NCBI GenBank assembly: GCA_944474755.1
Contig: OX104115.1
Location: forward strand, 49,159,648 to 49,223,647
Reading direction: 5' to 3'
From: Limnoperna fortunei
Lineage: Eukaryota > Mollusca > Bivalvia > Mytilida > Modiolidae
Length of the DNA: 64,000 bases
Shown here in pieces: positions 53,989 through 63,654 of this stretch. A program made the translations under genes and the position numbers. The notes under the pieces are model-generated. The model saw only the letters and a list, made by a program, of their open reading frames with translations. It ran no database searches and had not been told where the DNA came from. Each line of letters begins with the position of its first letter. Position 1 is the stretch's first letter.

Positions 53989-54339
53989 ATGTTTATTGCT
54001 AATTAACTGTTATTAATAGCAACTGATTAACTTATAATTAATTAATATAAATGCATTGTTTGTTTATACGACGTTATGAACGTTATTTTTTTTCCCAAAC
54101 TTTTAAACACATTATCACGTCATCTTTGTATCTTACGTTTATGTAAACAATATTTGTAAACATTATTTTCGCATGAAGAGCTGCAGGAAGCAGTGAAAGT
54201 ATTAGCGATATGATGCAATATACAGATTTTTTCATGTGATTTTATTCTTTATCCATATTAATGCCGTCTTGTGGACTTTATCTATACACATATGCATATT
54301 ATAATATACATATATATATTATATATACATATTGTTTAA
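53989..54339. other. AT-rich DNA after the Penelope-like remnant
   Basis: Possible 3' region of the element; its end cannot be placed. A TA-rich tract lies at 54298-54330. Confidence 0.5.
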
Positions 54340-54780
54340 CATCTGTATGAATTTCGGCCAAAGGAACACAAACAGAAGAACTAGGATTGGCTTACGTCTT
54401 TGCATTAAAATATAGAGGTTTGAACCCAGAGGAGGAACATGATTCACTTAAAATGTACAATTGACTCCTACAACCCGAAAACGACTGAACATAAAACTTC
54501 ACCATTGTGTGGACCTTGTTTACTCTTGTATGAAGTTTACCAAGGGAATATAAACATACGAATTAGGATTAGCTGTTTTCCACAATAGGAACGAGGTACT
54601 GAACCCTGAGAATAGGCATACCAACCTAAAAACTGAACTTTAAACTGCACTTTTTGTGAATCTTGTTAACTTCTGTATGACGTTTGCCAAGGAAAGCCAA
54701 ACCCGAAAACTAGGGTAAGTTTAACTCTTTCCACAACAGAAAGTAGGTACTGAACCTTGAGTATTGCAGATGAGGAAAGT
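54340..54780. repeat. Degenerate tandem repeat, about three ~150-185-bp units
   Basis: Units begin near 'tgtatga' at 54343, 54527 and 54674, followed by 'ttt.ccaagg', 'aac.agg.tta', 'tttccacaa.ag' and 'aggtactgaacc'. Strongly diverged. Confidence 0.65.
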
Positions 54781-56013
54781 GTATACGTGAAAAAATTTTC
54801 CTCTAGCCAAAACAAGAATTCCTACAAGCCTATAGAGACTGGGGATTTTCAAATTATCAAATCGCATAATAAATAGAAGGATGCCTAACAACAGATACTG
54901 TAAGGCTACCGTAGACTACCATCAAATTGCAATAAGGAACACTGAGACTATCGTGGATCTTCTGCACACCAAGTCAATTATTGATTCTTTCTTAAGGCAT
55001 GACGGCATTTGATCAGCTCTCTGACACTTATAAGAGGTAATTCAGATCTCAATTGTTTTCTCCCAGCCATATAAATACCACTGTAATGACTTATTTTTAG
55101 AATCGGAGCAGAACTATTTCTCTTTTGTAGAGATTTTCTTTGTACAAGGATATCAAGATTTTTCTAACTGTGAGGCACTTCTCCGGGAGACAGAATCTTG
55201 TAGCAGACGTGTTGTCTCCGACTCGGAATCCTTAGGTTGATTCCAAACTAATTGATTGTTTCTAAACCCATTTGCTTTAAAAAGATTTTACATGTATCTT
55301 TTGCATGATAAATCCTTTTGTACGCTTCTCTATTAAAGGTTAAATTTCAGCATTTGATGATTTATTCACCTTGCTTGAGGTCGAGTTTAATAAAGAGAAG
55401 CAGTTTTGTTGTCCCTGTGATAAACGTTATTCTAAGTCCTGCGATCGGTATTCCGATTTTCTATACCGATCACTGTTGTTGAATGCTAAACTACTCAAAC
55501 AAGGGTTGTTATACCTAGGTTGATGTTATCTCTCAAAAAGTTTTATGGTCATCACCATCGATCGCTATGGGAAACCAGTGTCTGAAATACGATCTGACAT
55601 TTACGCTGAGTAATATGTAGTGTTTCCTAATCCTGGATTTGACTTTTCCCTAGACATGACAATGAGTTACTCGACGGGTGTCTGATTAGAGGCAGACACT
55701 GCTTACTCGTCCGGAGCACCTGAGTGCACCCATAGTTATAGTTTTTATTGGGTTCGGGTTACTCTCTTTCTGTGTTTTATGTTTTTGGTTTTTGTGTTGT
55801 TTTTGTCTATATCCGGATTTATAACTCTCCCTTTGCCCTTTGCTCTTGTTGTTCTGTCGGTTTTCTTTACTATTTTCTTATAAACCAGTTAATTCATTAT
55901 CTTTGTGACAGTATTTTGCTTTGTGTCCTGTCGTGTTCTTGCTCAGCAAGTAGTGCATTTGATTCCCTCAATTTTCAGTTGGATTCTGCATGACGTTACA
56001 TTAAGTTTTTATC
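54781..56013. other. Unassigned DNA, repeat-like
   Basis: No gene found. Small hairpins occur ('gatcggtat...ataccgatc' near 55444-55473 and 'gtgtctg...cagacac' near 55678-55700). The frame at 55748-55993 has hydrophobic residues from T-rich sequence and no motif. Confidence 0.45.
55706..55990. repeat. Possible bivalve-type dispersed repeat
   Basis: 'gtccggagcacctgagtgca', 'attgggttcgggttactc' and T-rich text with 'tgtttttgtct' resemble a dispersed sequence I recall from mussel genomes. Based on memory only. Confidence 0.3.
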
Positions 56014-56775
56014 AAATTTAAGCAACAATGGTTAACTGGTCGTAATCTGTTAGCCAGAACAGTACGAAATCGTCTAAAAGCTGCATGATGCTTTATGACC
56101 TCCATCGCAGGAACTGGTTGGCCTGGTGCAGAGCAAGACAAAATTGGAACCATAGAACCTGGCAACGAATAAACCTGTCAGAAGAGAGTCGATTTTTACT
56201 CCATGTAACTGATGGGCGAATCCGTGTTTGGAGGCATCAAAAGCCAAGAAACATTGTTCTAACATTGCCTTTGGTGAGTGCTCAGTTATGGTGTGGGGTT
56301 GCATCTCACATGATTGCAAACTGGATCTGATAATAATCAATGGCAACCTTAATGGCAAAAAGTATACCCGGGACGTGCTTAAACCTGTAGTTGTGCCACA
56401 TTTTAAAAAACCATCGTTAGGGTAAAGACAGGTTTTTATGGATGACAATGCTAGACCTCATCGTTCGAGGGCAGTAAGGGCATATCTGGAGAACGAAGCT
56501 GTGATAACTCTTCCATGGCCTGCAAGAAGTCCATATCTCAACCCAATACAGCATCTATAGGATCAATTGGTAGGCGATTATAAGTTCTGGAACCTGCTCC
56601 ACAGAACTTGCAACATATAGACGCTGAATTACACAAGAACGGCAATAGATAACGCTTCAACAAATTAGACGCCTTCCTGACAGTATACGACGCAGGGTTG
56701 CAGCAGTCATGCTAACGGTGGATATACCCGATATTGACCCTAAGGCTATTTATCAATTTGATGTTTATGATTGAT
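56014..56775 (+). pseudogene. Second Tc1-type transposase pseudogene
   Basis: Nearly the whole catalytic part of a Tc1-like transposase read through several frames: TVRNRLKAA (DNA-binding region end), then a slip to HRRNWLAWCRARQNWNHRTW, LSEESRFLLHVTDGRIRVW, slip to VMVWGCISHDCKLDL, DVLKPVVVPHF, a stop, VFMDDNARPHRSRAV, ITLPWPARSPYLNPIQHL, a stop, and finally QQIRRLPDSIRRRVAAVMLT ending DVYD-stop. The first catalytic Asp is replaced (LSEES for .SDES) and the third residue Glu by Gln (NPIQHL). Together with stops and frameshifts it is clearly dead. It is a different, better preserved copy than the one at 36452. The 5' end is missing; the terminal repeats were not found. Confidence 0.9.
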
Positions 56776-57282
56776 GTTTTCAAGTGTGATAAGACAATTA
56801 AATAACAGTGAAATGATGAAATAATATTTAAATAAAATAATGAGTTGTTTTTTTTTAATAATGCTTTATTGTGCCCAACAATGCATTATTTTTGCTATAC
56901 AAATTAAAAACGAATCTCAGTCTAATACTAGCCCAAAAGTGCTCGAATATGTATGACTTGAAAAAAACTAATGGTGCTTAACATTTTTCCAGGTGAATAT
57001 ATGCATTAAGGTTACACTTCCCATATCCCTAACACCCCCCCCCCCCCACACACACACACACACTTAAGTGCGACGCTCTTTATAATCAGTTTTCATTTAC
57101 AAACACTTAATAAACTCTTTATCTAATGTTCATAGCTATCAGCTAATTTATACTACAGTATATATGAGATAGCAGCATAAATGTGTAAACAAAACCTTTC
57201 ATCCTGTACTATACACCCACTGTACATAAGACAATATTTTGATATGCACAGGTATTTTACTTAGCAGCTACTATAGTCTATC
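56776..57282. other. Upstream region of the transporter exon
   Basis: Includes a C-run plus (CA)n tract at 57030-57064. Promoter or 5' untranslated sequence of the SLC5-like gene may lie in 57070-57282, but I cannot identify a core promoter. Confidence 0.45.
57030..57064. repeat. C-homopolymer and (CA)n microsatellite
   Basis: About 13 C followed by roughly eight CA repeats. Confidence 0.93.
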
Positions 57283-57363
57283 ATGAAAGCCGGATTGGAT
57301 AACTGGATAGACGTAGTAATTCTTGTAATTTACTTTATTCTTGTTTTGCTCGTAGGATTGTTT
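57283..57363 (+). CDS. SLC5/SGLT-like cotransporter, first coding exon
   Basis: SLC5 proteins are sodium-coupled transporters of sugars, inositol, vitamins or similar solutes in the plasma membrane. ATG at 57283 opens 27 codons: MKAGLDNWIDVVILVIYF, then ILVLLVGLF, ending at the donor 'gtaagt' (57364). This is the first membrane helix of the family, where a short polar N-terminus is followed by a hydrophobic segment ending in a VGL[WF] motif, with a conserved intron next. The exon ends in phase 0, matching the exon at 62065. The substrate cannot be told from this part. The start is the only ATG in frame near the acidic/polar leader. Confidence 0.75.
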
Positions 57364-58526
57364 GTAAGTTTATTTATAGATATTTTTTGCTGAGAAAATG
57401 TGTTAATACTTAATGTTCTCTAGGCACCGATTTTCTTGTTATATATATAGAATTGTTATCGTCTGAGTAAGAATTAATTACATTATTAATTTGCCTTTAA
57501 ATTTATATGAATGAGATATAAATATTCAGACATGTATTTTATGATAATTTATTTATGATTCTATATTGATCCATGAAAGTACTGTAGCTGCGTTCATTAA
57601 TGAACAGAACAAATTTCAGCGTGCGGGTAATATTTTGAATGATTCTTCTCCGTAAGAAATTTAAGTATACTGTACAATTTTCAATCTTGTCTTTGATATG
57701 AGAATTATATCTGAAAAATAGATTCTAGATTTTAAAATCTGTAAATATGAGAAAACTTTAGAATGAAAGCCTTTATCAGTTGGAGAAACTAGGTACTTTA
57801 AAATGCCATATTAATGTTTTTGGTATCTATATATCTTATCCAGATGGCTTTTCTTCAGCCACAAACGATATTTAGAGTTTCACGCTTTGATATTGTTCTT
57901 TCATTGTTTTGCACCTTAAAAGATTTCGCAAGCTTACTCGTAAACTAGTATAAAACTGTTCAGTTCAGGGTTCTGACTATTGATCTGTGTTCAATTATAT
58001 ATATTGTACATATAAAGCAGTTGTTTGAAAGTATTGTCAAAAACTAAAGTATATTTTGCTTTGTATGATTGAAGTTCTGCGTAAAATTCAAAATCAATCG
58101 GTCATAACAAACTTTATTAGAAGTTTGAAAGCATATGTTTACCATTTAAGTTTACTGCAATCAGAATAAATAATGTGTTTATGCTGGTTTAACTTTTAAT
58201 TAAATATTTAAGGATTGTTTTCTATTGCTAGTGTAACGTGCTTAGGGGTTTGTACCCAAGTTAACCGCGGGATCTGAGGTTGATCTTATAAATTTGTAGC
58301 GTTTTCATATAAATTTTCACTCTCTGAGCTCTTTAAATTATATCACTCTTCTGGCTCTGAACTCTTAGCTCTTCTAGCTCAATAATAGCTCTACTAGCTC
58401 CTTAACTCTCTCTGTGCTTAGCTTCAATGTATTAGTATGACGCTTTCGTCTCTTTAATACTTGGAGCCAAAGCTCTTGGTTTCTTATAGAAGACCAAGTG
58501 ATCTTGATTGATACGGATATCAAAAG

Positions 58527-58539
58527 ACCCTGACTGACT
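58527..58539. repeat. Target-site duplication of the LINE, left copy
   Basis: 'accctgactgact', identical to 60971-60983. It sits beside the element's 3' tail, so the exact border is slightly ambiguous. Confidence 0.7.
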
Positions 58540-58921
58540 TGACTTGACTTGGGGAGTTTTTTACGTCCTACACCGACAACTTAATGCCCTTGGTCGGACG
58601 GTCCTTACGGACATGGATTTTGGGTAGTTTAATAATGTGGCTATTTTAGAATTAAATAATTTGAGTTTTGGACAAAAATTCATTATCATTTAATATAATT
58701 CACTTTTAAGGTAAAGGTGTTCTTACTGGTATTTATTTTACCTTCTACGGAGGTTAATTTTTGTTTGATATCTTCTATTATTTATCATCCTTTCTATTAT
58801 TATCATTATTATTGTTATATTTAAATTACTTACGTTGTTTATGTAATTTTCTGTTTTTATTTTTTAATATAAATATATTTTTATTGATTTTTTTATCATT
58901 AATAATTTTATTTTATTTTCT

Positions 58922-58922
<1 letters not shown>

Positions 58923-58968
<46 letters not shown>
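58923..58968. repeat. Poly-T tract (poly-A on the LINE strand)
   Basis: T run of about 46 bp with one C. It lies inside a ~90-bp duplication: 'catacataagcttatcttt' occurs at 58991 and 59081. It is internal to the LINE as I delimit it, so it is either a tract in the 3' region or the tail of a nested insertion. Confidence 0.85.
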
Positions 58969-58971
<3 letters not shown>

Positions 58972-59115
58972 TAATTTATATACATATATACATACATAAG
59001 CTTATCTTTATTATAATTATATTTTTATTGATTTTTGATCATTAATTTTTATTTTTTATTTTTACATATATACATATATACATACATAAGCTTATCTTTG
59101 TACCATTTTTAAGAA

Positions 59116-59640
59116 TCAGTAGGCGCCCGAGACGAGCTCTTGGCTTACCTTGTTGTAGAATATATTTTTTTATATCTTTTTTTACTAAAGTGTCTTATAA
59201 TAATACGCGTGTTCCTCAGTAGGCGCCCGAGACGAGCTCTTGGCTTACCTTACTGGGGAGTATTAGTTATGTTAGTTTACTAAAGGGTGTTAGAATAATA
59301 CGCGTGTTCCTCAGTAGGCGCCCGAGACGAGCTCTTGGCTTACCTTACTGAGGATTGTGTTAGTTACATAGTTTAGTAGTTATGGGGTAGTTGAATCTTA
59401 CGCGTTCTCCTTATAAGGTGCCCGAGACGAAGCTCTTGGCTTACCTTACTTTGGAATAGTTTAATTAGAGAGGAGTATTTGAATCTTGCGCGTTTTCCTA
59501 AGTATGTGCCCGAGACGAAGCTCTTGGCCTACTTTACCGAGGAATAGGTTTAGTAGATTGGGGTACTTTATTTAGACACATTTCCCTAAGTAGGTGCCCG
59601 AGACGAAGCTCTTGGCTAACTTCTCTTTTGAATTCAATGG
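59116..59640. repeat. ~95-bp tandem repeats in the LINE 3' region, six copies
   Basis: 'aggcgcccgagacgagctct' or its variant 'aggtgcccgagacgaagct' recurs at 59121, 59221, 59316, 59416, 59504 and 59592, each followed by 'tggcttacctta'-like text and preceded by 'acgcg.gttcct'. Spacing is 100, 95, 100, 88 and 88 bp. Lies between the stop codon and the 3' end of the element. Confidence 0.93.
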
Positions 59641-59759
59641 TTTGAAAGGCGCGACCGTCGCAGAGGACATCTGTTTAGTTTATATATATGGATCCAAAGT
59701 GTAGTATAAAAGAAATAATTTGATTCGTCAAAACCGTCGCGGTGCTGAATTGAGTATTT

Positions 59760-60968
59760 TTAGATTAGTTTATGGTAATCTATTTCCGTGATGAAATTGA
59801 CCAAATGTTTATATACAGATTCTCTAATGCTTAAAGGGGGTGCTAGTAGTTGTTGGATACCTAACTGATCTATGTTCATTTTCGCCAGTTCTTCTTTGAG
59901 TTTTTGCCTAGCTGTTTGATGTTTGTCACAGTTTATCAACATGTGAGTTATATCTTCCGGAGCATTGCAGTGATGGCAAAGCGGAGATACATTTCTTACA
60001 TACTGACCTATTTGACCTGCCAAAAGTGTTTTTCCTAATCTTAATCTTGTGATAGATTTGGAATGAAAGCGGCTTCCTTGAAGGAAAAAAGGTTTTTGTC
60101 CTATTGTTGGGTTTAAATTATGATACCATGAACCGGTGTGTTCGTTCCAAATATTTTGCCATTTTACTTTGAATATTTGTTTAATTATGGAATGAAATTC
60201 GTTAGAACTCATCGGTAATTTAAAGTCAATTTTATCTTTTTGTAGGGCTGCTTTTGCTAATCGGTCTGTGGTTTCATTACCGATTAAACCTACGTGCGCG
60301 GGAATCCATTCAATTGTTAAATCAATATTTTTGGAACGTATATCTGCTGCCAAACAATAAATAGAATCGAGGATATCGGGTCTACTCGATTTATCAGTTT
60401 CTATTGATTGGATTGAGCTTAGGGAATCTGTTAGTATTACAGCTTTTTCAATTTTTGTATGATTAGTTATGATTATTGACATTGCTTGGTTGATAGCAAG
60501 CATTTCGGTTGTATAAACAGAGAGATTGTCACTACTGCGGAATGATCTGGAATAGTTATATTTAGGGATAAATATACCGTATCCTGTTTTTCCAGACACC
60601 GGGTCTTTAGACCCATCAGTATATATTTTGATATGATTTTGGTATTTTTGATCAATATATTCTAATGTCAGATTTTTTATTTTATTAGGATCGTCTGTTT
60701 TATTGAAAGTTGAAGAAAGATGGCGAGATGTTTTTGCTGATTTTTGGTCCCACGGGGGAATCGAACTGGATTTTTTTTCAAGAATTTCGGTTTCCAATAA
60801 ATTGTTTTCGGTTAATATTTTTCGTACCCGGTACCCAAATGGGTATTTATTAGGTTCCCATTTATGAGCTTTCACCCTATATTCTTTACAGTCAGCTGTT
60901 ACTTCGTTTGCTGGGTTTTTAGTATTTTGTTTACAGCGCGACCAGTATTTAAGAGAAAGTTCATCTCG
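59760..60968 (-). CDS. LINE polyprotein C-terminus: RNase H plus CCHC motif (partial)
   Basis: Uninterrupted 402-codon frame to the stop at 59760-59762. It begins mid-protein with RDELSLKYWSRC, the thumb/connector after the reverse transcriptase. A type I RNase H follows, which cleaves RNA in RNA:DNA hybrids: IYTDGS (Asp118), YTTEMLAI (Glu155), LTDSLSS (Asp181) and PAHVGLIGNETTDRLAK (His225, Asp235), all catalytic positions intact. Then a zinc-knuckle-like C-x2-C-x7-H-x4-C at 331-347 (CHHCNAPEDITHMLINC). No initiator is expected; an in-frame GTG at 60875-60873 or internal ATGs need not be used. A stop lies just upstream, beyond the target duplication, showing truncation. It lies antisense in the SLC5-like intron. 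Confidence 0.9.
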   Translation of the reverse strand, partial: RDELSLKYWSRCKQNTKNPANEVTADCKEYRVKAHKWEPNKYPFGYRVRKILTENNLLETEILEKKSSSIPPWDQKSAKTSRHLSSTFNKTDDPNKIKNLTLEYIDQKYQNHIKIYTDGSKDPVSGKTGYGIFIPKYNYSRSFRSSDNLSVYTTEMLAINQAMSIIITNHTKIEKAVILTDSLSSIQSIETDKSSRPDILDSIYCLAADIRSKNIDLTIEWIPAHVGLIGNETTDRLAKAALQKDKIDFKLPMSSNEFHSIIKQIFKVKWQNIWNEHTGSWYHNLNPTIGQKPFFLQGSRFHSKSITRLRLGKTLLAGQIGQYVRNVSPLCHHCNAPEDITHMLINCDKHQTARQKLKEELAKMNIDQLGIQQLLAPPLSIRESVYKHLVNFITEIDYHKLI

Positions 60969-60970
60969 GC

Positions 60971-60983
60971 ACCCTGACTGACT
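60971..60983. repeat. Target-site duplication of the LINE, right copy
   Basis: 'accctgactgact', next to the truncated 5' end. Confidence 0.7.
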
Positions 60984-61283
60984 GAAAACGGCTGCTTATA
61001 TACTACCAGGGGATTTGCCTATTCCATTTTTGGACGATACCACCTTTCACCATTGCTAAGATACAAGGGCTGTCAGCTTACTTTGGAAGAGTTTATTATT
61101 TGTGGATGAGTCCATTTCAATGTTTCCTTAGCAATTAGGGGTGTATATTATTGTCGCTTTGTAAACCCTGTTCGTACATTATTGTGTGATGTTTTATGTG
61201 AATATTTGTGAAGATTAATTTTGACATCTATCATGTTCTAATGTAGTAAAAAATAGTCAACAACAGATTTTCGTCACACTAGT
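60984..61283. other. Intron DNA, nothing defined
   Basis: No gene, RNA or repeat that I can support. Confidence 0.55.
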
Positions 61284-61376
61284 TAGATTATTGGTAATAT
61301 CGACGACTTTGATTCGGTTTACGCCACTGTAAAGCGTAAACCCACCCAAAGTCGTCTATATCTAACCAACAATTGG
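61284..61376. repeat. Imperfect inverted repeat, ~35-bp arms
   Basis: 'ggtaatatcgacgacttt' and 'cggtttacgc' are mirrored by 'gcgtaaacccaccc' and 'aaagtcgtctatatctaacc', around a 'cactgtaaa' loop. Confidence 0.82.
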
Positions 61377-61575
61377 AAACAATTCTTATATTTTAAATTC
61401 AATATTATGAAAAGAAATAATAAAAATTAGTCAAATAATATTTGCAATTCACAATTATTAGTGTCGTCACTTGTTGTTTGCGGAAGAATTCATGTTTCAT
61501 CATCGTCATCAATACTTATAACTATAACGTCAACAATCAGTCACGTGCTAAAATACCAAGTTAAGTTATTTAAGG

Positions 61576-61702
61576 ATTAACTACAAAAAATATTTTCTCC
61601 ATCGAAGGATAACAAAATTCCCGTGTGCACATTGTATAATCCGCGTGTGCACAACGGAAATTTTGTTATCCTTCGATGGCGAAAATATTTTTTGTAGTTA
61701 AT
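61576..61702. repeat. Long hairpin, ~55-bp arms (MITE-like)
   Basis: The left arm starts 'attaactacaaaaaatattt' and includes 'ccatcgaaggataacaaaat'. The right arm is its near-perfect complement, ending 'aaatattttttgtagttaat'. 'gtgtgcac' lies on each side of a ~14-bp loop. Confidence 0.92.
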
Positions 61703-62064
61703 ACTTATAAATAAATTCAAACAATAGAATACACTCAACAATTTTATTTTTGTAACTGGACATTTTTTTTTAAAAAGAGATCAACACAAAAACTGTTAGT
61801 TTCCCGTGGAGTAATATATGACGTCAAATGGCGAGTGTCTCCATATCGATCAAATTTGTTTTCCATCTTCTGATAGAAAATATTTTCAAGCCAATCAAAA
61901 GTCAGTATTCTCGCAAAATTTATTTATACGAAATGGACAATGTTGCTCAGCTATTGAGCATTTTTAAGAAAATTAAAATATCCGACAGTAAACCGCGATT
62001 TATTTCAGCCAGCATTCAAAATACAACACCATTGTCCAAACTTGTTTTATTCAATTTATTTCAG

Positions 62065-62136
62065 CCTGTTTGTAGAAAAAAAAGCAATTCAGTGAAAGGA
62101 TATTTTCTTGCAGATCGATCAATGCTATGGTTTCCT
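62065..62136 (+). CDS. SLC5/SGLT-like cotransporter, second coding exon
   Basis: The acceptor 'tttatttcag' (ends 62064) leads into 72 bp (24 codons, phase 0 to phase 0), closed by the donor 'gtaagt' at 62137. The peptide PVCRKKSNSVKGYFL continues ADRSMLWFP. It corresponds to the family's loop GYFLAGR.M.WWP. From memory, vertebrate SGLT genes also have a 72-bp second exon in the same phase here. Two positions differ from the usual pattern: AGR is ADR and WWP is WFP. The next exon (family motif VGASLF) is not found before the end of the window. Confidence 0.78.
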
Positions 62137-62506
62137 GTAAGTTTATTTATTTGAACAATGTAAAGCGTCATGTAATTTATCTTATCTGTAAATTCTACTA
62201 TGCTCTTAAGATAGCAACAATAACAAACAATATAAAAACATATTATAAGATGATATTATTCATACTGTTTAGATGATCGTTAGAAGCCGTTTTATCCTTC
62301 AGTTAGCTATTTGCTGTATAGTAAATGTAAACAAATACATGTTACTTTATTTGTCTAGTATGTAAATTATGTAAATAAATATGCAATATGTGTACATTAT
62401 CACTATTTTGCAGTATTTATCTTTGATCTTTATGTGCGGTATTATCCCAACTCGCTCTACTAGCGTGAGATAAATAGTAACTATCACAAGTAGAAAGGTG
62501 AGACAA
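62137..62506. other. Start of intron 2 (inferred), no feature
   Basis: AT-rich; nothing else seen. Confidence 0.5.
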
Positions 62507-62604
62507 GAAAATCTTAAACCCAAGGGAAAGATATCTTGTCCATCCCGAGGCTCTGCCGAGAGATTGGACAAACATATATCTTTGCCCACGGATTTTAGAA
62601 TTTC
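62507..62604. repeat. Imperfect inverted repeat, ~40-bp arms
   Basis: 'gaaaatcttaaaccc' and 'aaagatatcttgtcca' are mirrored by 'ttggacaaacatatatcttt' and 'gattttagaatttc'. The centre is 'ccgaggctctgccgaga'. Confidence 0.8.
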
Positions 62605-63234
62605 ATGTATCAGCTTTTCAACTAGTGATTTGATACTTTTTTTTTACACGAGTTTTAGATTTTTTAGGCATATCTTGTATGCTCGGTAGCCATTTGTATA
62701 TACGTAACTTCACGTGAACGCATATGGCAAAAAAGTGTCTTGACGATAAAACAGTTTATATAGAATAACACGTAAACCCTGCAAAATTAAAGCATGACAA
62801 TACTCGGGAAAAATGTTCGCCACATCAAAATGTACAAAAAATGTTTAGTTACGAAAGCGTAAAACTTTTCGTTTTTAAGTTATTGCCCTTGATTCGTAGC
62901 AACTGACTTAAAGTCCTTAGTAACCATTCATTTTCTTATTTGGGACCACTTGCTTTGTACACCAAAACCATAGCAACTGACCGTTTAGCAACCATATACC
63001 CAGACATAACACTAACAAAATGCAGGGAAAGACCTCACATTTGTTCTCTGAACAAATAACTTTTTAATTTTCATATAGTCTTTTTATAAACTTTTGACAG
63101 TTTTACATTAAATTACTGCGTATGTACGCGAAGCATATCCGCCATGAGAGATATCTATCACAATGTCAACCAATGGTATGGCAGAGGTGATTGTGGTTGA
63201 CGTAGGATACCTATAATAGTTTGCGTGGAAATTG
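62605..63234. other. Intron DNA, nothing defined
   Basis: No gene, RNA or repeat that I can support. Confidence 0.5.
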
Positions 63235-63630
63235 CCGGTGAGACAGAGAAATCTCACCAACAGGAAGTGACGAGATATTTCTATACCTTGGGTGAGAAAT
63301 AAATATCTAACACCGGTAGGAGGGCAATGTTAATTTGTTAAAAAGAAATCCAGTGCTGTTCTGATGGAAGATGTCAACAAATAGAGTTATGTACCCTAAA
63401 AGTAATCTATTATGTACATTTTTTTGTACATGTGTTTGTTTTGGATGTGTACCGCTGTAATATTGTGGCATAATTTGGGTCATGGAAGCTCAGATATGTT
63501 GTTTGCATGTTCATATTAAAAGAGGAAGAGTAAAATTTTTATATCACCCACGGGTTGAGTCAAGGATTTCTCACCCGAGGTATAGAAATATCTTGTGACT
63601 TCCTTTCGGTCTGATTTTTCTGTCAATCGG
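63235..63630. repeat. ~396-bp element with ~65-bp terminal inverted repeats
   Basis: The left end holds 'aggaagtgacgagatatttc' then 'tataccttgggtgagaaat'. The right end holds 'atttctcacccgaggtata' then 'gaaatatcttgtgacttcct'. Similarity extends out to 'gacagagaaatc' and 'gatttttctgtc'. Interior is AT-rich and non-coding, so it fits a MITE. Target duplication not resolved. Confidence 0.8.
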
Positions 63631-63654
63631 AACAACTCTAGGCCATTTCCGTCA

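Larger units (their letters stand above)
58540..60970 (-). mobile_element. 5'-truncated non-LTR retrotransposon (LINE), I-superfamily type
   Basis: Minus-strand element. The end of the coding region lies at 59760-60968, a 3' region of about 1.2 kb follows, and the 3' terminus is a short tandem tail (read on the minus strand as repeated 'caagt'/'aagtc') at 58540-58551. A 13-bp direct repeat, 'accctgactgact', flanks it at 58527 and 60971. Truncation at the 5' end is usual for target-primed insertion. RNase H downstream of RT plus a CCHC motif points to the I superfamily (I/Nimb-like). The open frame suggests a fairly recent insertion. Confidence 0.8.
57364..62064 (+). other. Intron 1 of the SLC5-like gene (inferred)
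   Basis: Begins gtaagt and ends 'caatttatttcag'. About 4.7 kb. It holds an antisense LINE (58540-60970) and at least two long hairpins. The part 57364-58539 is otherwise AT-rich with an 'agctct'-rich tract at 58325-58425; no gene seen in it. Confidence 0.65.

Noticed and set aside
56074..56448. 124-codon minus-strand frame opposite the second Tc1-type pseudogene
   Set aside because: Antisense shadow of transposase coding sequence.
58761..59045. 94-codon plus-strand frame rich in Phe, Leu and Ile
   Set aside because: Produced by poly-T and AT-rich sequence in the 3' region of the antisense LINE.
61828..62154. 108-codon plus-strand open frame as a complete small gene
   Set aside because: Only its end (62065-62136) has family similarity, and it is bounded by splice sites. 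The upstream part is intron read by chance.
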